Of a DNA stretch of 64,000 nt, positions 27,967 through 37,075 are shown piece by piece (the first letter of the stretch is position 1; the number at the start of each line of letters is the position of its first letter). The notes beneath the pieces were generated by a model. That model saw only the letters and a list, made by a program, of their open reading frames with translations, made no database searches and had not been told where the DNA came from. The DNA is from Pseudonocardia alaniniphila (GTDB taxonomy: Bacteria > Actinomycetota > Actinomycetes > Mycobacteriales > Pseudonocardiaceae): the NCBI RefSeq assembly GCF_022524485.1, contig NZ_JAKXMK010000010.1, forward strand, positions 186,001-250,000, given 5' to 3'. The translations under genes were made by a program, and so were the position numbers.

Positions 27967-28554
27967 TCACGCCCCCACGAGCGCGGACGGGCAGTGCCAC
28001 AGCGACGCCGACCCAATGATGGCGGCCTGGTGGTACGCCGGAGGCTCCCCGTGCGGCGGGAGCACCTCCACACACGGTGTGCGGTCGCCGTGTGCCCGCA
28101 GTACGCGCTGAAGGGTTCCGGCGAGAACCCACGGCCGTTCGCCGCCGGACACGATGACGACACGCTGCCTGCCACGACCGCCGGTGCGCCACGCGTGGCG
28201 CAGCTCCACGCAGCCGGGGTGGCCGCGGACCACGGCGAGCACGCTCAGCGCGGCCTGGTCCGGCCCGTCCGGAGCCTCGAAGGCGACGAGGAGATCGTCG
28301 GGGGTGTGGGCGGGAAGCACGGCGTCGAGCAAACGGCGCGAGGCCCCCCACTCACCGGCGGCGGCAGCGAGCATGTCGCGCTCGTCGTCGGTGAGGCCCA
28401 CCCGGTGGCGCAGCAGCTCACGCGGGAGGGTGGCGGCCAGTGCGGACCGGCCGCTGTCGGCGAGCCAGTCGCGCATCCGCCACAGCAAGTCGTCTGGCAG
28501 CCTTCCGGCCAGCCGGACCAGGAGGTCGTGGCACGCCTGGTCGGCCGCGCTCAC
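27967..28554 (-). CDS. Conserved hypothetical protein, paralogue of the N-terminal part of its neighbour
   Basis: The 195-residue product starts at a GTG overlapping the ridA stop (GTGA). It has the same layout as residues 1-200 of the 1133-residue protein: CHDLLVRLAGRLPDDLL at the start, a central VRGHPGCVELRH region, and VVIVSGGERPWVLAGTLQRVLRAHG followed by PAYHQAAIIGSASLW. No characterised family is recognised. Its coupling to ridA suggests co-expression. Confidence 0.7.
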   Translation of the reverse strand: MSAADQACHDLLVRLAGRLPDDLLWRMRDWLADSGRSALAATLPRELLRHRVGLTDDERDMLAAAAGEWGASRRLLDAVLPAHTPDDLLVAFEAPDGPDQAALSVLAVVRGHPGCVELRHAWRTGGRGRQRVVIVSGGERPWVLAGTLQRVLRAHGDRTPCVEVLPPHGEPPAYHQAAIIGSASLWHCPSALVGA

Positions 28555-29015
28555 GGCCCTGACACCTCGACGACCAGCTCCACCTCGACCGGAACGCCCA
28601 GCGGCAGCTCGGCCACGCCCACGGCGGACCGTGCATGCCGGCCCGCCTCGCCGAAGATCTCGCCGAGCACGTCGGACGCGCCGTTGATGACGCCGGGCTG
28701 CCCGGTGAACCCGGGAGCGGAGGCCACGAACCCGACGACCTTCACCACCCCGGTGACGGCGTCGATCCCTACCAGGGCGTCCACCGCCGCGAGGGCGTTG
28801 AGTGCGCAGATCCGGGCGAGGCGGTAGGCCTCGTCGGGGTCGATCTCCGCACCGACCTTGCCCGTGCCTGCGGGCTTGCCGTCGACGAAGGGCACCTGGC
28901 CCGAGGTGAACACCAGCGAGCCCGTGCGGCGTGCCGGGATGTAGGACCCGGCCGGAGCCGCGACGGACGGGAGCGCGATGTCGAGCTCGCGCAGACGATC
29001 GGTGGTGGTCCCCAT
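28551..29015 (-). CDS. RidA-family protein (enamine/imine deaminase-like), Rv3678c-like
   Basis: The 154-residue product has the RidA-fold pattern with LVFTSGQVPFVDGKP, ARICALNALAAVDALVG and the VEVELVVEV end. The canonical catalytic Arg of archetypal RidA is in a less conserved context here (GRHARSAVGVAELPLGVPVE), as in the longer actinobacterial subgroup, so deaminase activity is uncertain. It lies four bases after the DUF4177-like gene and overlaps the next gene, forming an operon that matches Rv3678A-Rv3678c. Confidence 0.88.
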   Translation of the reverse strand: MGTTTDRLRELDIALPSVAAPAGSYIPARRTGSLVFTSGQVPFVDGKPAGTGKVGAEIDPDEAYRLARICALNALAAVDALVGIDAVTGVVKVVGFVASAPGFTGQPGVINGASDVLGEIFGEAGRHARSAVGVAELPLGVPVEVELVVEVSGP

Positions 29016-29019
29016 GCCG

Positions 29020-29199
29020 TCAGCCCCTCACCGGTCGCTTGAACCAGGCGACGAGCTGTTCGGGGCTCGCGCCGGTGGTGACGGCGACCAGCTCCCAGCC
29101 GTCCCGGCCGAAGTTGTTGAGGATCGCCTGCGTGCTGTGGATCAGCACCGGAGCGGTGAGGTATTCCCATGTCGTGACCGAGGACCCTGGGCTGCTCAT
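29020..29199 (-). CDS. DUF4177-like small protein
   Basis: A 59-residue product from ATG 29199: TTWEYLTAPVL, then LNNFGRDGWELVAV and a C-terminal LVAWFKRPV. The W-E-Y ... G-x-x-G-W-E-L pattern is that of DUF4177 and related small proteins encoded next to ridA in actinobacteria. It is too short for many gene finders. It starts the operon leading to ridA and is divergent from the Get3-like ATPase genes (73 bp apart). Function unknown. Confidence 0.8.
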   Translation of the reverse strand: MSSPGSSVTTWEYLTAPVLIHSTQAILNNFGRDGWELVAVTTGASPEQLVAWFKRPVRG

Positions 29200-29272
29200 G
29201 AATGGTCACTGTAGCCAGCGCCTCATCCCGTTCGAGCGGCCGGGCGGACGCCGGCTCCGTAACCTGACAGAC

Positions 29273-30301
29273 GTGACGTCTTCCCACTGGCCCGCCGCGC
29301 TGTCGGCGGCCCGCCTGCACGTCGTCTCCGGGAAGGGAGGCACGGGCAAGACCACGGTGGCAGCCGCGCTGGCGCTCGCGCTGGCGAGCGGTGGCCGGCG
29401 CACGCTGCTGATCGAGGTGGAGGGGCGCCAAGGCATCGCCCAGCTGTTCGACACGCCCCCGCTGCCCTACGAGGAGCGCAAGATCGCGGTGGCGCCCGGC
29501 GGTGGGGAGGTCAGGGCGCTCGCGGTGGACGCCGAGGCGGCGCTCCTGGAGTACTTCGAGCTGTTCTACCGGCTGGGAATGGCCGGGCGGACGCTGCGCC
29601 GGATGGGTGCCATCGAGTTCGCCACCACGCTGGCGCCCGGCCTGCGCGACGTGCTGCTCACCGGCAAGGCCAAGGAGTGCGTGAACCGCCGAGGGCCCGA
29701 TGGCAGGCCTGCGTACGACGCGGTGGTGCTCGACGCCCCGCCCACGGGCCGGGTGGTGAGCTTCCTCGACGTCACCAAGGCGATGGCCGACCTCGCGAAG
29801 AGTGGGCCGATCCACAGCCAGGCCGCGGGTGTGGTGAAGGTGCTGCACTCGGACCTGACCGCGGTCCACCTGGTGACGCTTCTGGAGGACCTGCCGGTGA
29901 CCGAGACGCTCGAGACCGTCGACGAACTGTCCGTCGCCGGCTTCCCGACGGGAGCGTTGATCGTCAACCGGGTACGGCCGCAGTGGCTGCCGGACCGCTC
30001 GGTCGCCGCCGCAGCCAACGGGCGTGTCGACGCCGAGCGCATCCGCGCCGGGTTGTCGACGGCCGGGCTCGATCTTCCCGCGGACGTGATCGACGGGCTG
30101 GTCGCGGAGACCGTCGACCACGCGGTACGGGTGCACGCCGAGGGCCTCGCCCTCGCGCGACTCGACGAGGGGCCTCCGCTGCCGCGGCTCGTGCTGCCGC
30201 AGCTCGTGGAGGGCGTCGACCTCGGCTCGATCTACGAGCTGGCGGAGACGCTCGTCGAGCAGGGCGTGTCGGTGCCGGCGCTGAGCGGGGCCACCTCATG
30301 A
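29273..30301 (+). CDS. Get3/ArsA-like ATPase, first subunit (Rv3679-like)
   Basis: The 342-residue product has a deviant Walker A with the signature lysine, [10 protein letters not shown] (Lys21, Lys26), the switch region [14 protein letters not shown], and a nucleotide-base loop (LIVNRVRP). It is one half of a pair of ArsA/Get3-related ATPases. In M. tuberculosis the equivalent Rv3679-Rv3680 pair forms a complex reported to protect against metabolic stress. The start is GTG 29273. The next gene starts inside its stop codon. Confidence 0.9.
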   Translation: MTSSHWPAALSAARLHVVSGKGGTGKTTVAAALALALASGGRRTLLIEVEGRQGIAQLFDTPPLPYEERKIAVAPGGGEVRALAVDAEAALLEYFELFYRLGMAGRTLRRMGAIEFATTLAPGLRDVLLTGKAKECVNRRGPDGRPAYDAVVLDAPPTGRVVSFLDVTKAMADLAKSGPIHSQAAGVVKVLHSDLTAVHLVTLLEDLPVTETLETVDELSVAGFPTGALIVNRVRPQWLPDRSVAAAANGRVDAERIRAGLSTAGLDLPADVIDGLVAETVDHAVRVHAEGLALARLDEGPPLPRLVLPQLVEGVDLGSIYELAETLVEQGVSVPALSGATS

Positions 30302-31470
30302 GCCCGCGTGTTCCTGATCCGCTGGAGGTCGACGCGCTGCTCGACGACCGCGACACCCGCGTGATCGTCTGCTGCGGCTCCGGCGGCGTCGGCAAGACCA
30401 CCACGTCGGCGGCGCTGGCGCTGCGGGCCGCGCAGCGCGGCAGGCGCACGGTGGTGCTCACGATCGACCCGGCGCGCCGGCTGGCGCAGGCGCTCGGCCT
30501 GGAGGCCCTCGACAACGAGCCGCACCGCGTGGCCGGTGTGGACGGTCCGGGCGAGCTGCACGCGATGATGCTGGACATGCGCCGGACCTTCGACGAGATG
30601 GTCTACGCGCACGCCGAGCCGGGACGCGCAGAGTCGATCATCGAAAATCCCTTCTACCAGACCATCTCCTCGTCGTTCTCCGGCACGCAGGAGTACATGG
30701 CGATGGAGAAGCTGGGCCAGCTCGCGGCCACCGGTGAGTGGGACCTCATCGTGGTGGACACCCCGCCGTCCCGCTCCGCGCTGGACTTCCTGGACGCGCC
30801 CCAGCGCATGTCGAACTTCCTCGACGGCCGGATGATCCGGCTGCTCTCGGCCCCCGCCCGCGCGGGAGGCCGGGGCCTACGCAAGATCGTCGGCGCGGGC
30901 TTCACACTGTTCGCCAAGGCGGTCTCCACGATCCTGGGCGGCCAGCTGCTGGCCGACGCCTCGGCGTTCGTGCAGGCGTTCGACACGATGTTCGGCGGGT
31001 TCCGTGAGCGCGCCACAGCCACGTACGCGCTGCTGCGCTCGCCCGGCACCGCGTTCCTGGTGGTGGCCGCGCCGGAACCCGACGCATTGCGCGAGGCCGC
31101 CTACTTCGTGGACCGGCTCTCCGCCGACGACATGCCGCTCGGCGGCCTGGTGCTCAACCGCACCCACCCGGTGCTGGCGCAGCTCTCGGCGACGAAGGCT
31201 CGTGCCGTGGCCGAGGGGCTGCGCGGCGCGCCGCTGGCTGCCGCGGTGCTCAGGCTGCACGCCGACCGGGTGGACCTCGCCGAGCGGGAGGACCGGTTGC
31301 TCTCCCGCTTCACGAGCGCCCACCCGGCCGTGGCCGTCACCAAGGTGCCGGTGGTGGCGGGAGACGTGTCCGACCTCGACGGGCTGCGTGAGATCGGCGC
31401 ACTCCTTGCCGCGGGCGACCGGGAGCCGGCAGCCGCCGCCTCTGCGCGACGGCTGCGCTCGGCCCGGTAG
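30298..31470 (+). CDS. Get3/ArsA-like ATPase, second subunit (Rv3680-like)
   Basis: The 390-residue product has Walker [11 protein letters not shown] (Lys33). The signature lysine of deviant Walker A is replaced by Ser28 here, unlike in the partner. Switch motif [16 protein letters not shown] and the hydrophobic central helices ([21 protein letters not shown]) fit the Get3-like family. It would act as the partner of the preceding subunit in a heteromeric ATPase. ATGA overlap ensures matched expression. Confidence 0.9.
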   Translation: MSPRVPDPLEVDALLDDRDTRVIVCCGSGGVGKTTTSAALALRAAQRGRRTVVLTIDPARRLAQALGLEALDNEPHRVAGVDGPGELHAMMLDMRRTFDEMVYAHAEPGRAESIIENPFYQTISSSFSGTQEYMAMEKLGQLAATGEWDLIVVDTPPSRSALDFLDAPQRMSNFLDGRMIRLLSAPARAGGRGLRKIVGAGFTLFAKAVSTILGGQLLADASAFVQAFDTMFGGFRERATATYALLRSPGTAFLVVAAPEPDALREAAYFVDRLSADDMPLGGLVLNRTHPVLAQLSATKARAVAEGLRGAPLAAAVLRLHADRVDLAEREDRLLSRFTSAHPAVAVTKVPVVAGDVSDLDGLREIGALLAAGDREPAAAASARRLRSAR

Positions 31471-31478
31471 CAGGACAC

Positions 31479-31829
31479 TCAGGCCGACTCCTCCAGCTGC
31501 CCGAACTCCCGCTCGTCCACGGCGCGTGAGCCGACCGGTTCCTCCGCCACGGACGAGTAGTGGGCCGTGCGGGCATCGGCGAGAAGATCCGCCCACGAAC
31601 GCACCCCGGGGCGGGCGCGGAGCAGCGCGCGCCTCTCGCGTTCGGTCATTCCGCCCCACACGCCGAACTCGATGCGCTGGTCGAGGGCATGCGCCAGGCA
31701 CTCGGTGCGGACCGGGCAGGTGCGACAGAACTGCCGCGCCTCCCGCTGCCGGGCCCCGGTCACGAACAACCCCTCGGCGTCGACCGTGCGGCACCGTGCT
31801 GCCACCCGCCAGTTCCAGCGACCCGCCAT
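31479..31829 (-). CDS. whiB4: WhiB4-like iron-sulfur transcriptional regulator
   Basis: The 116-residue product has the four WhiB cysteines (Cys13, Cys35, Cys38, Cys44 in FCRTCPVRTEC) for a [4Fe-4S] cluster and the FGVWGGMTERERRALLR turn of the Wbl family. PGVRSWADLL after it matches WhiB4. The position between the Get3-like genes and ponA2 is the same as Rv3681c. WhiB4 is a redox-responsive DNA-binding regulator. ATG 31829 was preferred over a frame extension to 31874, which lacks conserved character. Confidence 0.92.
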   Translation of the reverse strand: MAGRWNWRVAARCRTVDAEGLFVTGARQREARQFCRTCPVRTECLAHALDQRIEFGVWGGMTERERRALLRARPGVRSWADLLADARTAHYSSVAEEPVGSRAVDEREFGQLEESA

Positions 31830-31851
31830 GGCTCCTGATCCCCTTTCCGGA

Positions 31852-31868
31852 GTCGTGATCGTCACGAC
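31852..31868. promoter_or_regulatory. Inverted repeat in the whiB4-ponA2 intergenic region
   Basis: GTCGTGA-TCG-TCACGAC, with perfect 7-bp arms, lies 23 bp upstream of the whiB4 ATG and about 120 bp upstream of ponA2. It is placed to control whiB4. The binding protein is unknown. Confidence 0.4.
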
Positions 31869-31985
31869 CGGCACAGACGGATTCTGGAAGCCTCTGGTTC
31901 CGCGGGTAACCGAGCAAAACTACTCAAATCAGCTGAAGGGTGACCTGACGGTAGGACGACACTCTCCCGCGTACCCTCATTGCCC

Positions 31986-34415
31986 GTGAGCCCCCGGCAT
32001 CCGCTCCTGCGGCCCGCAGCCATGTTGCTCGGACTCTGCGTGCTCGCGGGGCTGGTCGTGGCGGGCATGGCGTTCCCACTCGCCGCCGGGATCGGGGTCA
32101 CGTCGAGCGACGTGGGAGACAGCGTCAACACGGTCTCCACCGACCTGGTCGACCAGCCCCTGCCGCAGACCACCACGGTCACCGACTCGGCGGGCGTACC
32201 CATCGCCCGGTTCTTCGAGCAGAACCAGAACCGGCAAGCCGTGAAGGCCGAGGAGATCTCGCCCGCCATGAAGGCGGCGATCGTCGCGATCGAGGACCGG
32301 CGCTTCTACCAGCACCAGGGCGTGGACTGGCAGGGCACGATGCGCGCCCTCATCGCGAACTCCGCCTCCGGCGACGTCGTGCAGGGCGCGTCCACGCTCA
32401 CGCAGCAGTACGTGAAGAACTACATGCTCTACGTCGAGGCCGAGACCGAGACCGAGCGGCTCAAGGCCACGGAGCAGACCCCGGCCCGCAAGCTCAAGGA
32501 AGCGCAGATCGCGCTGCAGATGGAGCGGGCGCTGAGCAAGGAGGAGATCCTCACCCGTTACCTGAACATCGTCTCGTTCGGCAACGGAGCCTCGGGGATC
32601 GCCTCGGCCGCGCGCACGTATTTCGACACCACTCCCGACAAGCTCACCGTGCCGCAGGCGGCGCTGCTCGCGGGCATGGTGAACAGCACCACCGCGTTCG
32701 ACCCGGTCAGCAAGCCTGCGGCGGCGCTCGAACGCCGCAACATCGTCATCCAGCAGATGCGTGACCAGCAGATGATCGACCAGACGCAGATGCAGGCAGC
32801 GCTCGCCGCGCCGCTCGGCGTGGTCACTCCGTTGATCACCCAGCCCAACGGCTGCATCGGGGCCGGTGACGCCGGGTTCTTCTGCAAGTACGTGGCCGAG
32901 TACCTCACCGAGGCCGGCTTCTCCCAGGAACAGCTCAACCGCGGCGGCTACACGATCAAGAGCACTCTCGACCGCAATGTGCTGGAGAAGGTGAAGGCGT
33001 CCCTCGTCGCGGAGGTTCCGCCACAGCAGGCCAACGTCGCCAACGTCATGTCGGTGGTGCAGCCGGGGCAGGACAAGCACCGCGTGCTCGGCATGGCGTC
33101 GAGTCGCACGTTCGGCCTGGACGCCGAGGCGGAGGAGACGAGCTACGGGCTGCCCTACGAGCCGGTCAACCTCGGTGCCGGGTCGACCTACAAGATCTTC
33201 ACCGCTTCCACGGCCCTGGAGAAGGGGCTGGGCATCAACTACCAGCTCGCCGTGCCGCCGAGCGGGTACGCGTCGCCGATCTACGTCGACGGCAACGGGC
33301 GCCCGCTCCCCGTGCAGAACGCGAGCAGCGGGCTCCCGGAGCGCCTGTCGCTCACCGACGCCCTCGCTCTCTCCCCCAACACGGCGTTCATCAAGCTGGA
33401 GGAGTTCACCGGGGTGCCCGACGTCGTCGACATGGCGGTGCGGCTGGGCATGCGCTCGCTGGCCACCACGCCGTTCGTCGACCCGTCCACCGGACGTCCC
33501 ACCGACCGCTCGATCGCCGAGGTCACCAAGGCGCAGAAGCAGGCGTCGTTCACGCTCGGGGTGAGCCCGACGAGCGTGCTGGAGCTGTCCAATGTGGGCG
33601 CCACCCTCGCCAGCGGCGGCATGTGGTGCCCGCCCAGCCCGATCGAGTCCATCACCGACCAGGCCGGCAACCCCGTGCCCCTCACCGAGGCGCCCTGCCA
33701 GCAGGTCGTCGACCCGGGTCTGGCCAACGCGATGATGACCGCGCTGAGCCACGACGACCTCAACGGCACGTCGGCGGGCGCCGCGCGTCAGGTCGGGTGG
33801 AACCGCCCGATGGCGGGCAAGACCGGCACCACGCAGCAGCACAAGTCGGCGGCGTTCGTCGGCGTCGTCCCGCAGATGTCGGGCGCGGTCATCACGTTCG
33901 ACAACTCCAACTCGCCCCGGCCGCTCTGTGACGGCGCGGGTTCGCCGTTCGCCTGCCGCAGCGGCAACATCTTCGGTGGCAAGACCCCGGCCGAGACGTG
34001 GTTCGGTGCGATGTCACCCCTGCTCCAGGGCCAGCCCGTGATCCCGTTGCCACCCGTGGAGCAGCGGTACCTGGAGGGTGGCGCGGAGTCCCGCGTCCCC
34101 GACGTCGTGGGCCGTAGCCAGAACGACGCTCGCGGCGCGCTGGAGCGGGCAGGCTGGACCGTCTCGACGCGCACGGTCGACAACGCGGCGGCGCGCGGCA
34201 CGGTGGTCGGGCAGAGCCCGCGCGGCACCGCCCTTCCCGGCGAGACCATCGTGCTGAGCGTCAGCAGCGGAACCGTGCCGCCACCGCCCGCCGCCCCGGG
34301 CGGTCCGCCACAGGCGGGACAGCCTCAGGGCGGCGCCCAGCCACCGGCCGACGAGGGGGGCGACGGCGGTGACGACGGGGGCGACGGTGACGGCGGTGAC
34401 GGCGACGGCGGCTGA
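31986..34415 (+). CDS. ponA2: Class A penicillin-binding protein with PASTA domain (PonA2-like)
   Basis: The ~809-residue product is a bifunctional peptidoglycan synthase. It has one N-terminal membrane helix, a GT51 glycosyltransferase (IEDRRFYQHQGVDWQGTMRA, catalytic Glu), and a transpeptidase domain with S-x-x-K in GAGSTYKIFT, SPN and KTGTT. One PASTA repeat (RVPDVVGRSQNDARGALE...) and an acidic Gly/Asp tail follow. Order and partner genes match Rv3682. Start GTG 31986 was preferred to TTG 31980; a TACCCT box only about 12 bp upstream would make the transcript nearly leaderless. Confidence 0.96.
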   Translation: MSPRHPLLRPAAMLLGLCVLAGLVVAGMAFPLAAGIGVTSSDVGDSVNTVSTDLVDQPLPQTTTVTDSAGVPIARFFEQNQNRQAVKAEEISPAMKAAIVAIEDRRFYQHQGVDWQGTMRALIANSASGDVVQGASTLTQQYVKNYMLYVEAETETERLKATEQTPARKLKEAQIALQMERALSKEEILTRYLNIVSFGNGASGIASAARTYFDTTPDKLTVPQAALLAGMVNSTTAFDPVSKPAAALERRNIVIQQMRDQQMIDQTQMQAALAAPLGVVTPLITQPNGCIGAGDAGFFCKYVAEYLTEAGFSQEQLNRGGYTIKSTLDRNVLEKVKASLVAEVPPQQANVANVMSVVQPGQDKHRVLGMASSRTFGLDAEAEETSYGLPYEPVNLGAGSTYKIFTASTALEKGLGINYQLAVPPSGYASPIYVDGNGRPLPVQNASSGLPERLSLTDALALSPNTAFIKLEEFTGVPDVVDMAVRLGMRSLATTPFVDPSTGRPTDRSIAEVTKAQKQASFTLGVSPTSVLELSNVGATLASGGMWCPPSPIESITDQAGNPVPLTEAPCQQVVDPGLANAMMTALSHDDLNGTSAGAARQVGWNRPMAGKTGTTQQHKSAAFVGVVPQMSGAVITFDNSNSPRPLCDGAGSPFACRSGNIFGGKTPAETWFGAMSPLLQGQPVIPLPPVEQRYLEGGAESRVPDVVGRSQNDARGALERAGWTVSTRTVDNAAARGTVVGQSPRGTALPGETIVLSVSSGTVPPPPAAPGGPPQAGQPQGGAQPPADEGGDGGDDGGDGDGGDGDGG

Positions 34416-34508
34416 TCGGGTGGCGTGCTGGCCCGACCGAGTGGTCGCCGGCCAGCGGCGTGCCGGGCGCGAGGTCATTTCCTGGTCACGGGCCTAACAT
34501 CCGCCACC

Positions 34509-34832
34509 ATGACGGCGGAGGCAGGTGACGAGCAGGTCCACCCGCGCGGCCCCGGCACAGGCTCGTCCGTTCCGAGCCCTGGCGGTCGGGCCGTTCCGGC
34601 CTCGCCGCACGGCGCAGGCGCGCCGCGTGGCCCAGCGCAGCCCGGTCGTCCACCCGGGACGGCCGGGACGAACAAGCCCGAGGCCCGCCCGCCCGTCGTC
34701 GACGAGTTGGCCGTGCTGGGGTTCTCCCGGCACCTGCGGAGCCGGATCGGCACGCGCCTGTTCACGTGGTTCTTCGTTCTGGTGTTCGCGCTGATCATCG
34801 TCCAGCTGATCTCGTCCTTGCTCGATCCGTAG
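34509..34832 (+). CDS. Small C-terminally anchored membrane protein
   Basis: The 107-residue product has a Pro/Gly-rich disordered N-terminal ~70 residues and a single C-terminal hydrophobic helix (LFTWFFVLVFALIIVQLISSLL) preceded by basic residues (FSRHLRSRIGTR). It resembles a tail-anchored protein, with the bulk in the cytoplasm. No family recognised. The next ~200 bp to the MFS fusion gene shows no gene. Confidence 0.6.
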   Translation: MTAEAGDEQVHPRGPGTGSSVPSPGGRAVPASPHGAGAPRGPAQPGRPPGTAGTNKPEARPPVVDELAVLGFSRHLRSRIGTRLFTWFFVLVFALIIVQLISSLLDP

Positions 34833-35037
34833 CTCCGGGCTGCGAGCGGCACCGCCTGCGTGAGCGCTGAGAAGGTGCTGTGAGTGGCGTGCCCGGATGC
34901 GGGCCGCATCGGTCAACCGGGCTACCCTGGGCGATCGACGGCGGTCCCCGGTTCCGCCCAGGCCGGCCCCGGTGGGCGGCCTCCCGGCGAGGAGGTGAGG
35001 AGCGATCGCCCCCGAGTCTGCTCCGCCAGAAGCACCC

Positions 35038-37065
35038 ATGCAGGCGTTGTCGCCGCCCACCTCACACCGTGTGCGCAGTGTGCTGGCGATCCCAGCGTTC
35101 CGCCGGTTGTGGCTGGTCACGTCCGTCGCGGCCACGTGCGACTGGCTGAGCCTGCTGGCGCTGTCCGCGCTGGCCACCCAGCTCACGAGCGGCTACCAGG
35201 CGCAGAGCTTCGCCCTGGGTGGCGTGGTGGCCACGAAGCTGCTGCCGGCGCTGGTGCTCGGGCCGCTGGCGGGCGCACTCGCCGACAAGTTCGACCGGCG
35301 CGTCGTCATGGTCGTCTGCGACCTGCTCCGGTTCGGGCTCTTCGTCTCGATCTTCCTCATCGGCTCGCTGTGGTGGCTGTTCGCCGCCACGTTCCTCATC
35401 GAGATCTGCGCGCTGTTCTGGATTCCCTCGAAGGACGCCTCGGTCCCCAACCTGCTCCGGCGCCCCGACCAGGTCGAAACGGCCAACCAGCTCGCTCTCG
35501 TCATGACCTACGGCGTCGCGGTGATCACGGCGTCCGGCTTGTTCTCCGTGCTCTCGAGCATCGGCCGGGTGCTGGGCACCTCGGCGCTCTCGATGGTGTT
35601 CGTGGCGCTGGTCCTGAGCGGGGTCGCCTACCTGATCATCGCGCTCACGGTCTGGTTCCGCATTCCCGAGATATCCGGCCGGGCCACCTCCCGCCGGGAG
35701 GTCGCGCCCGGCGTGCTCGCCATGATGCGCGACGGGGCCACGTTCGTCGTGCGTACGCCGATGATCCGGGGGCTGGTCGTCGGCATCGTCGGTGCGTTCG
35801 CGGCCGGTGGCACCGTGGTCGGCTCGGCCACGCTCTACGCCGCGAGCCTCGGCGGCGGCAACGCGGCCTACGGCGTGCTGTTCGCCGCCGTGTTCATCGG
35901 GCTGGCGATCGGGATGGGCGCAGCGCCGCAGATGGCTCGCCGCCTGCCGCACAACCGGCTGTTCGGGGCCGCGATCGTGGCCGCCGGGCTGGCGCTCGTG
36001 CTGGTGGCCCTCGCCCCGCACCTGTTCGTGGCGATCGTGGCGGTCATGCTCGTCGGTGGATTCGCCGGCATCGCGTTCCTCACCGGGCTCACGATCATCG
36101 GCTCCCAGGTGGCCGACGAGGTGCGCGGCCGGATCGTGGCGTTCGTGCAGTCGATCGTCCGCCTGACGCTGCTCGGGTCGATGGCGGTGGTGCCGCTGTT
36201 CGTCGGCCTGGTCAGCGCCCGGCGCGTCGAGGTGCTCGGCTATCCCTTTCTCATCGACGGCACCCGGATCGTCATGCTGGCCGGAGGCCTCGTGGCCGCG
36301 GGCGTCGGGATGCTCGCCTACCGGCAGATGGACGACCGGCGCACCGAGCCCATGCTCCCCGATCTGCTCGCCGCTCTCCGCCGAGGTCATCCCCGGTCCG
36401 GGTCCGGCATGCTGATCGCTGTCGAGGGCGCTCCCGCGGAAGCCACCACCGAGCAGGCCGCACGCCTGGCCGCGCGGCTGCGGCAGGAAGGGCACGTCGT
36501 CGTCGCGATCGACGACGGCGAGCGCGACCGCGAGCGCTGGGCTGCCGCCACCCGGGAGGCGGCGCTGTCAGGTGTGCGGGCGAAGGCGCTCGCCGCCGCG
36601 GCCGTGCGGGCCGACCAGGTCGAGCGGGTCATCCGGCCGGCCCTGGAGAGCGGCGCCGTCGTGATCGTCGACCGCTTCCTGATGAGTCCGCTCGTGCAGT
36701 TCGGCGTGGCGGCCGACCGGGCCGAGGCCGAGCTCGACCCCGGCGAGCTGGAGAACCTGGCCGCGTGGGCCACCGGCAGGCTCCGAGCCGACGTGTCGGT
36801 GCTGCTCGACCGGGCCCCCACCGAGCCTGACTCGCCGGTGCGCGGCATCTCCGGTGAGGAGCACCTGCGCGTGCAGCGGCTGCTCACCGGGCTGGCGGCC
36901 GCCGAGCCGCATCGCTACGTCGTCGTCGACGCCGACGGATCGTCCGACGAGGTGGCCGATCGCGTCCACAGTGGCATTCGGCCGTTCCTGCCACGGCGGC
37001 CCGCAGCCCCCACCATCGACGACGCGGTGGCGGAGACTCCCGCCCCGGCTCCCACCGCGCCATAA
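35038..37065 (+). CDS. MFS transporter / thymidylate-kinase-like fusion with degenerate P-loop
   Basis: The 675-residue product combines about twelve membrane segments (residues ~15-430) with a C-terminal soluble domain (~455-660) related to dTMP kinase. This fusion is known in actinobacteria as bifunctional MFS transporter/dTMP kinase. Here the P-loop position reads EGAPAEATTEQ (from Glu463) in place of the G-x4-G-K-S/T motif, with no Lys. The DR motif (VDRFLMSPLVQFG) and a LID-like GEEHLRVQRL stretch remain. Kinase activity is therefore doubtful. holB follows ten bases later, as it follows tmk in many actinobacteria. Confidence 0.85.
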   Translation: MQALSPPTSHRVRSVLAIPAFRRLWLVTSVAATCDWLSLLALSALATQLTSGYQAQSFALGGVVATKLLPALVLGPLAGALADKFDRRVVMVVCDLLRFGLFVSIFLIGSLWWLFAATFLIEICALFWIPSKDASVPNLLRRPDQVETANQLALVMTYGVAVITASGLFSVLSSIGRVLGTSALSMVFVALVLSGVAYLIIALTVWFRIPEISGRATSRREVAPGVLAMMRDGATFVVRTPMIRGLVVGIVGAFAAGGTVVGSATLYAASLGGGNAAYGVLFAAVFIGLAIGMGAAPQMARRLPHNRLFGAAIVAAGLALVLVALAPHLFVAIVAVMLVGGFAGIAFLTGLTIIGSQVADEVRGRIVAFVQSIVRLTLLGSMAVVPLFVGLVSARRVEVLGYPFLIDGTRIVMLAGGLVAAGVGMLAYRQMDDRRTEPMLPDLLAALRRGHPRSGSGMLIAVEGAPAEATTEQAARLAARLRQEGHVVVAIDDGERDRERWAAATREAALSGVRAKALAAAAVRADQVERVIRPALESGAVVIVDRFLMSPLVQFGVAADRAEAELDPGELENLAAWATGRLRADVSVLLDRAPTEPDSPVRGISGEEHLRVQRLLTGLAAAEPHRYVVVDADGSSDEVADRVHSGIRPFLPRRPAAPTIDDAVAETPAPAPTAP

Positions 37066-37075
37066 GCTGGACGCC

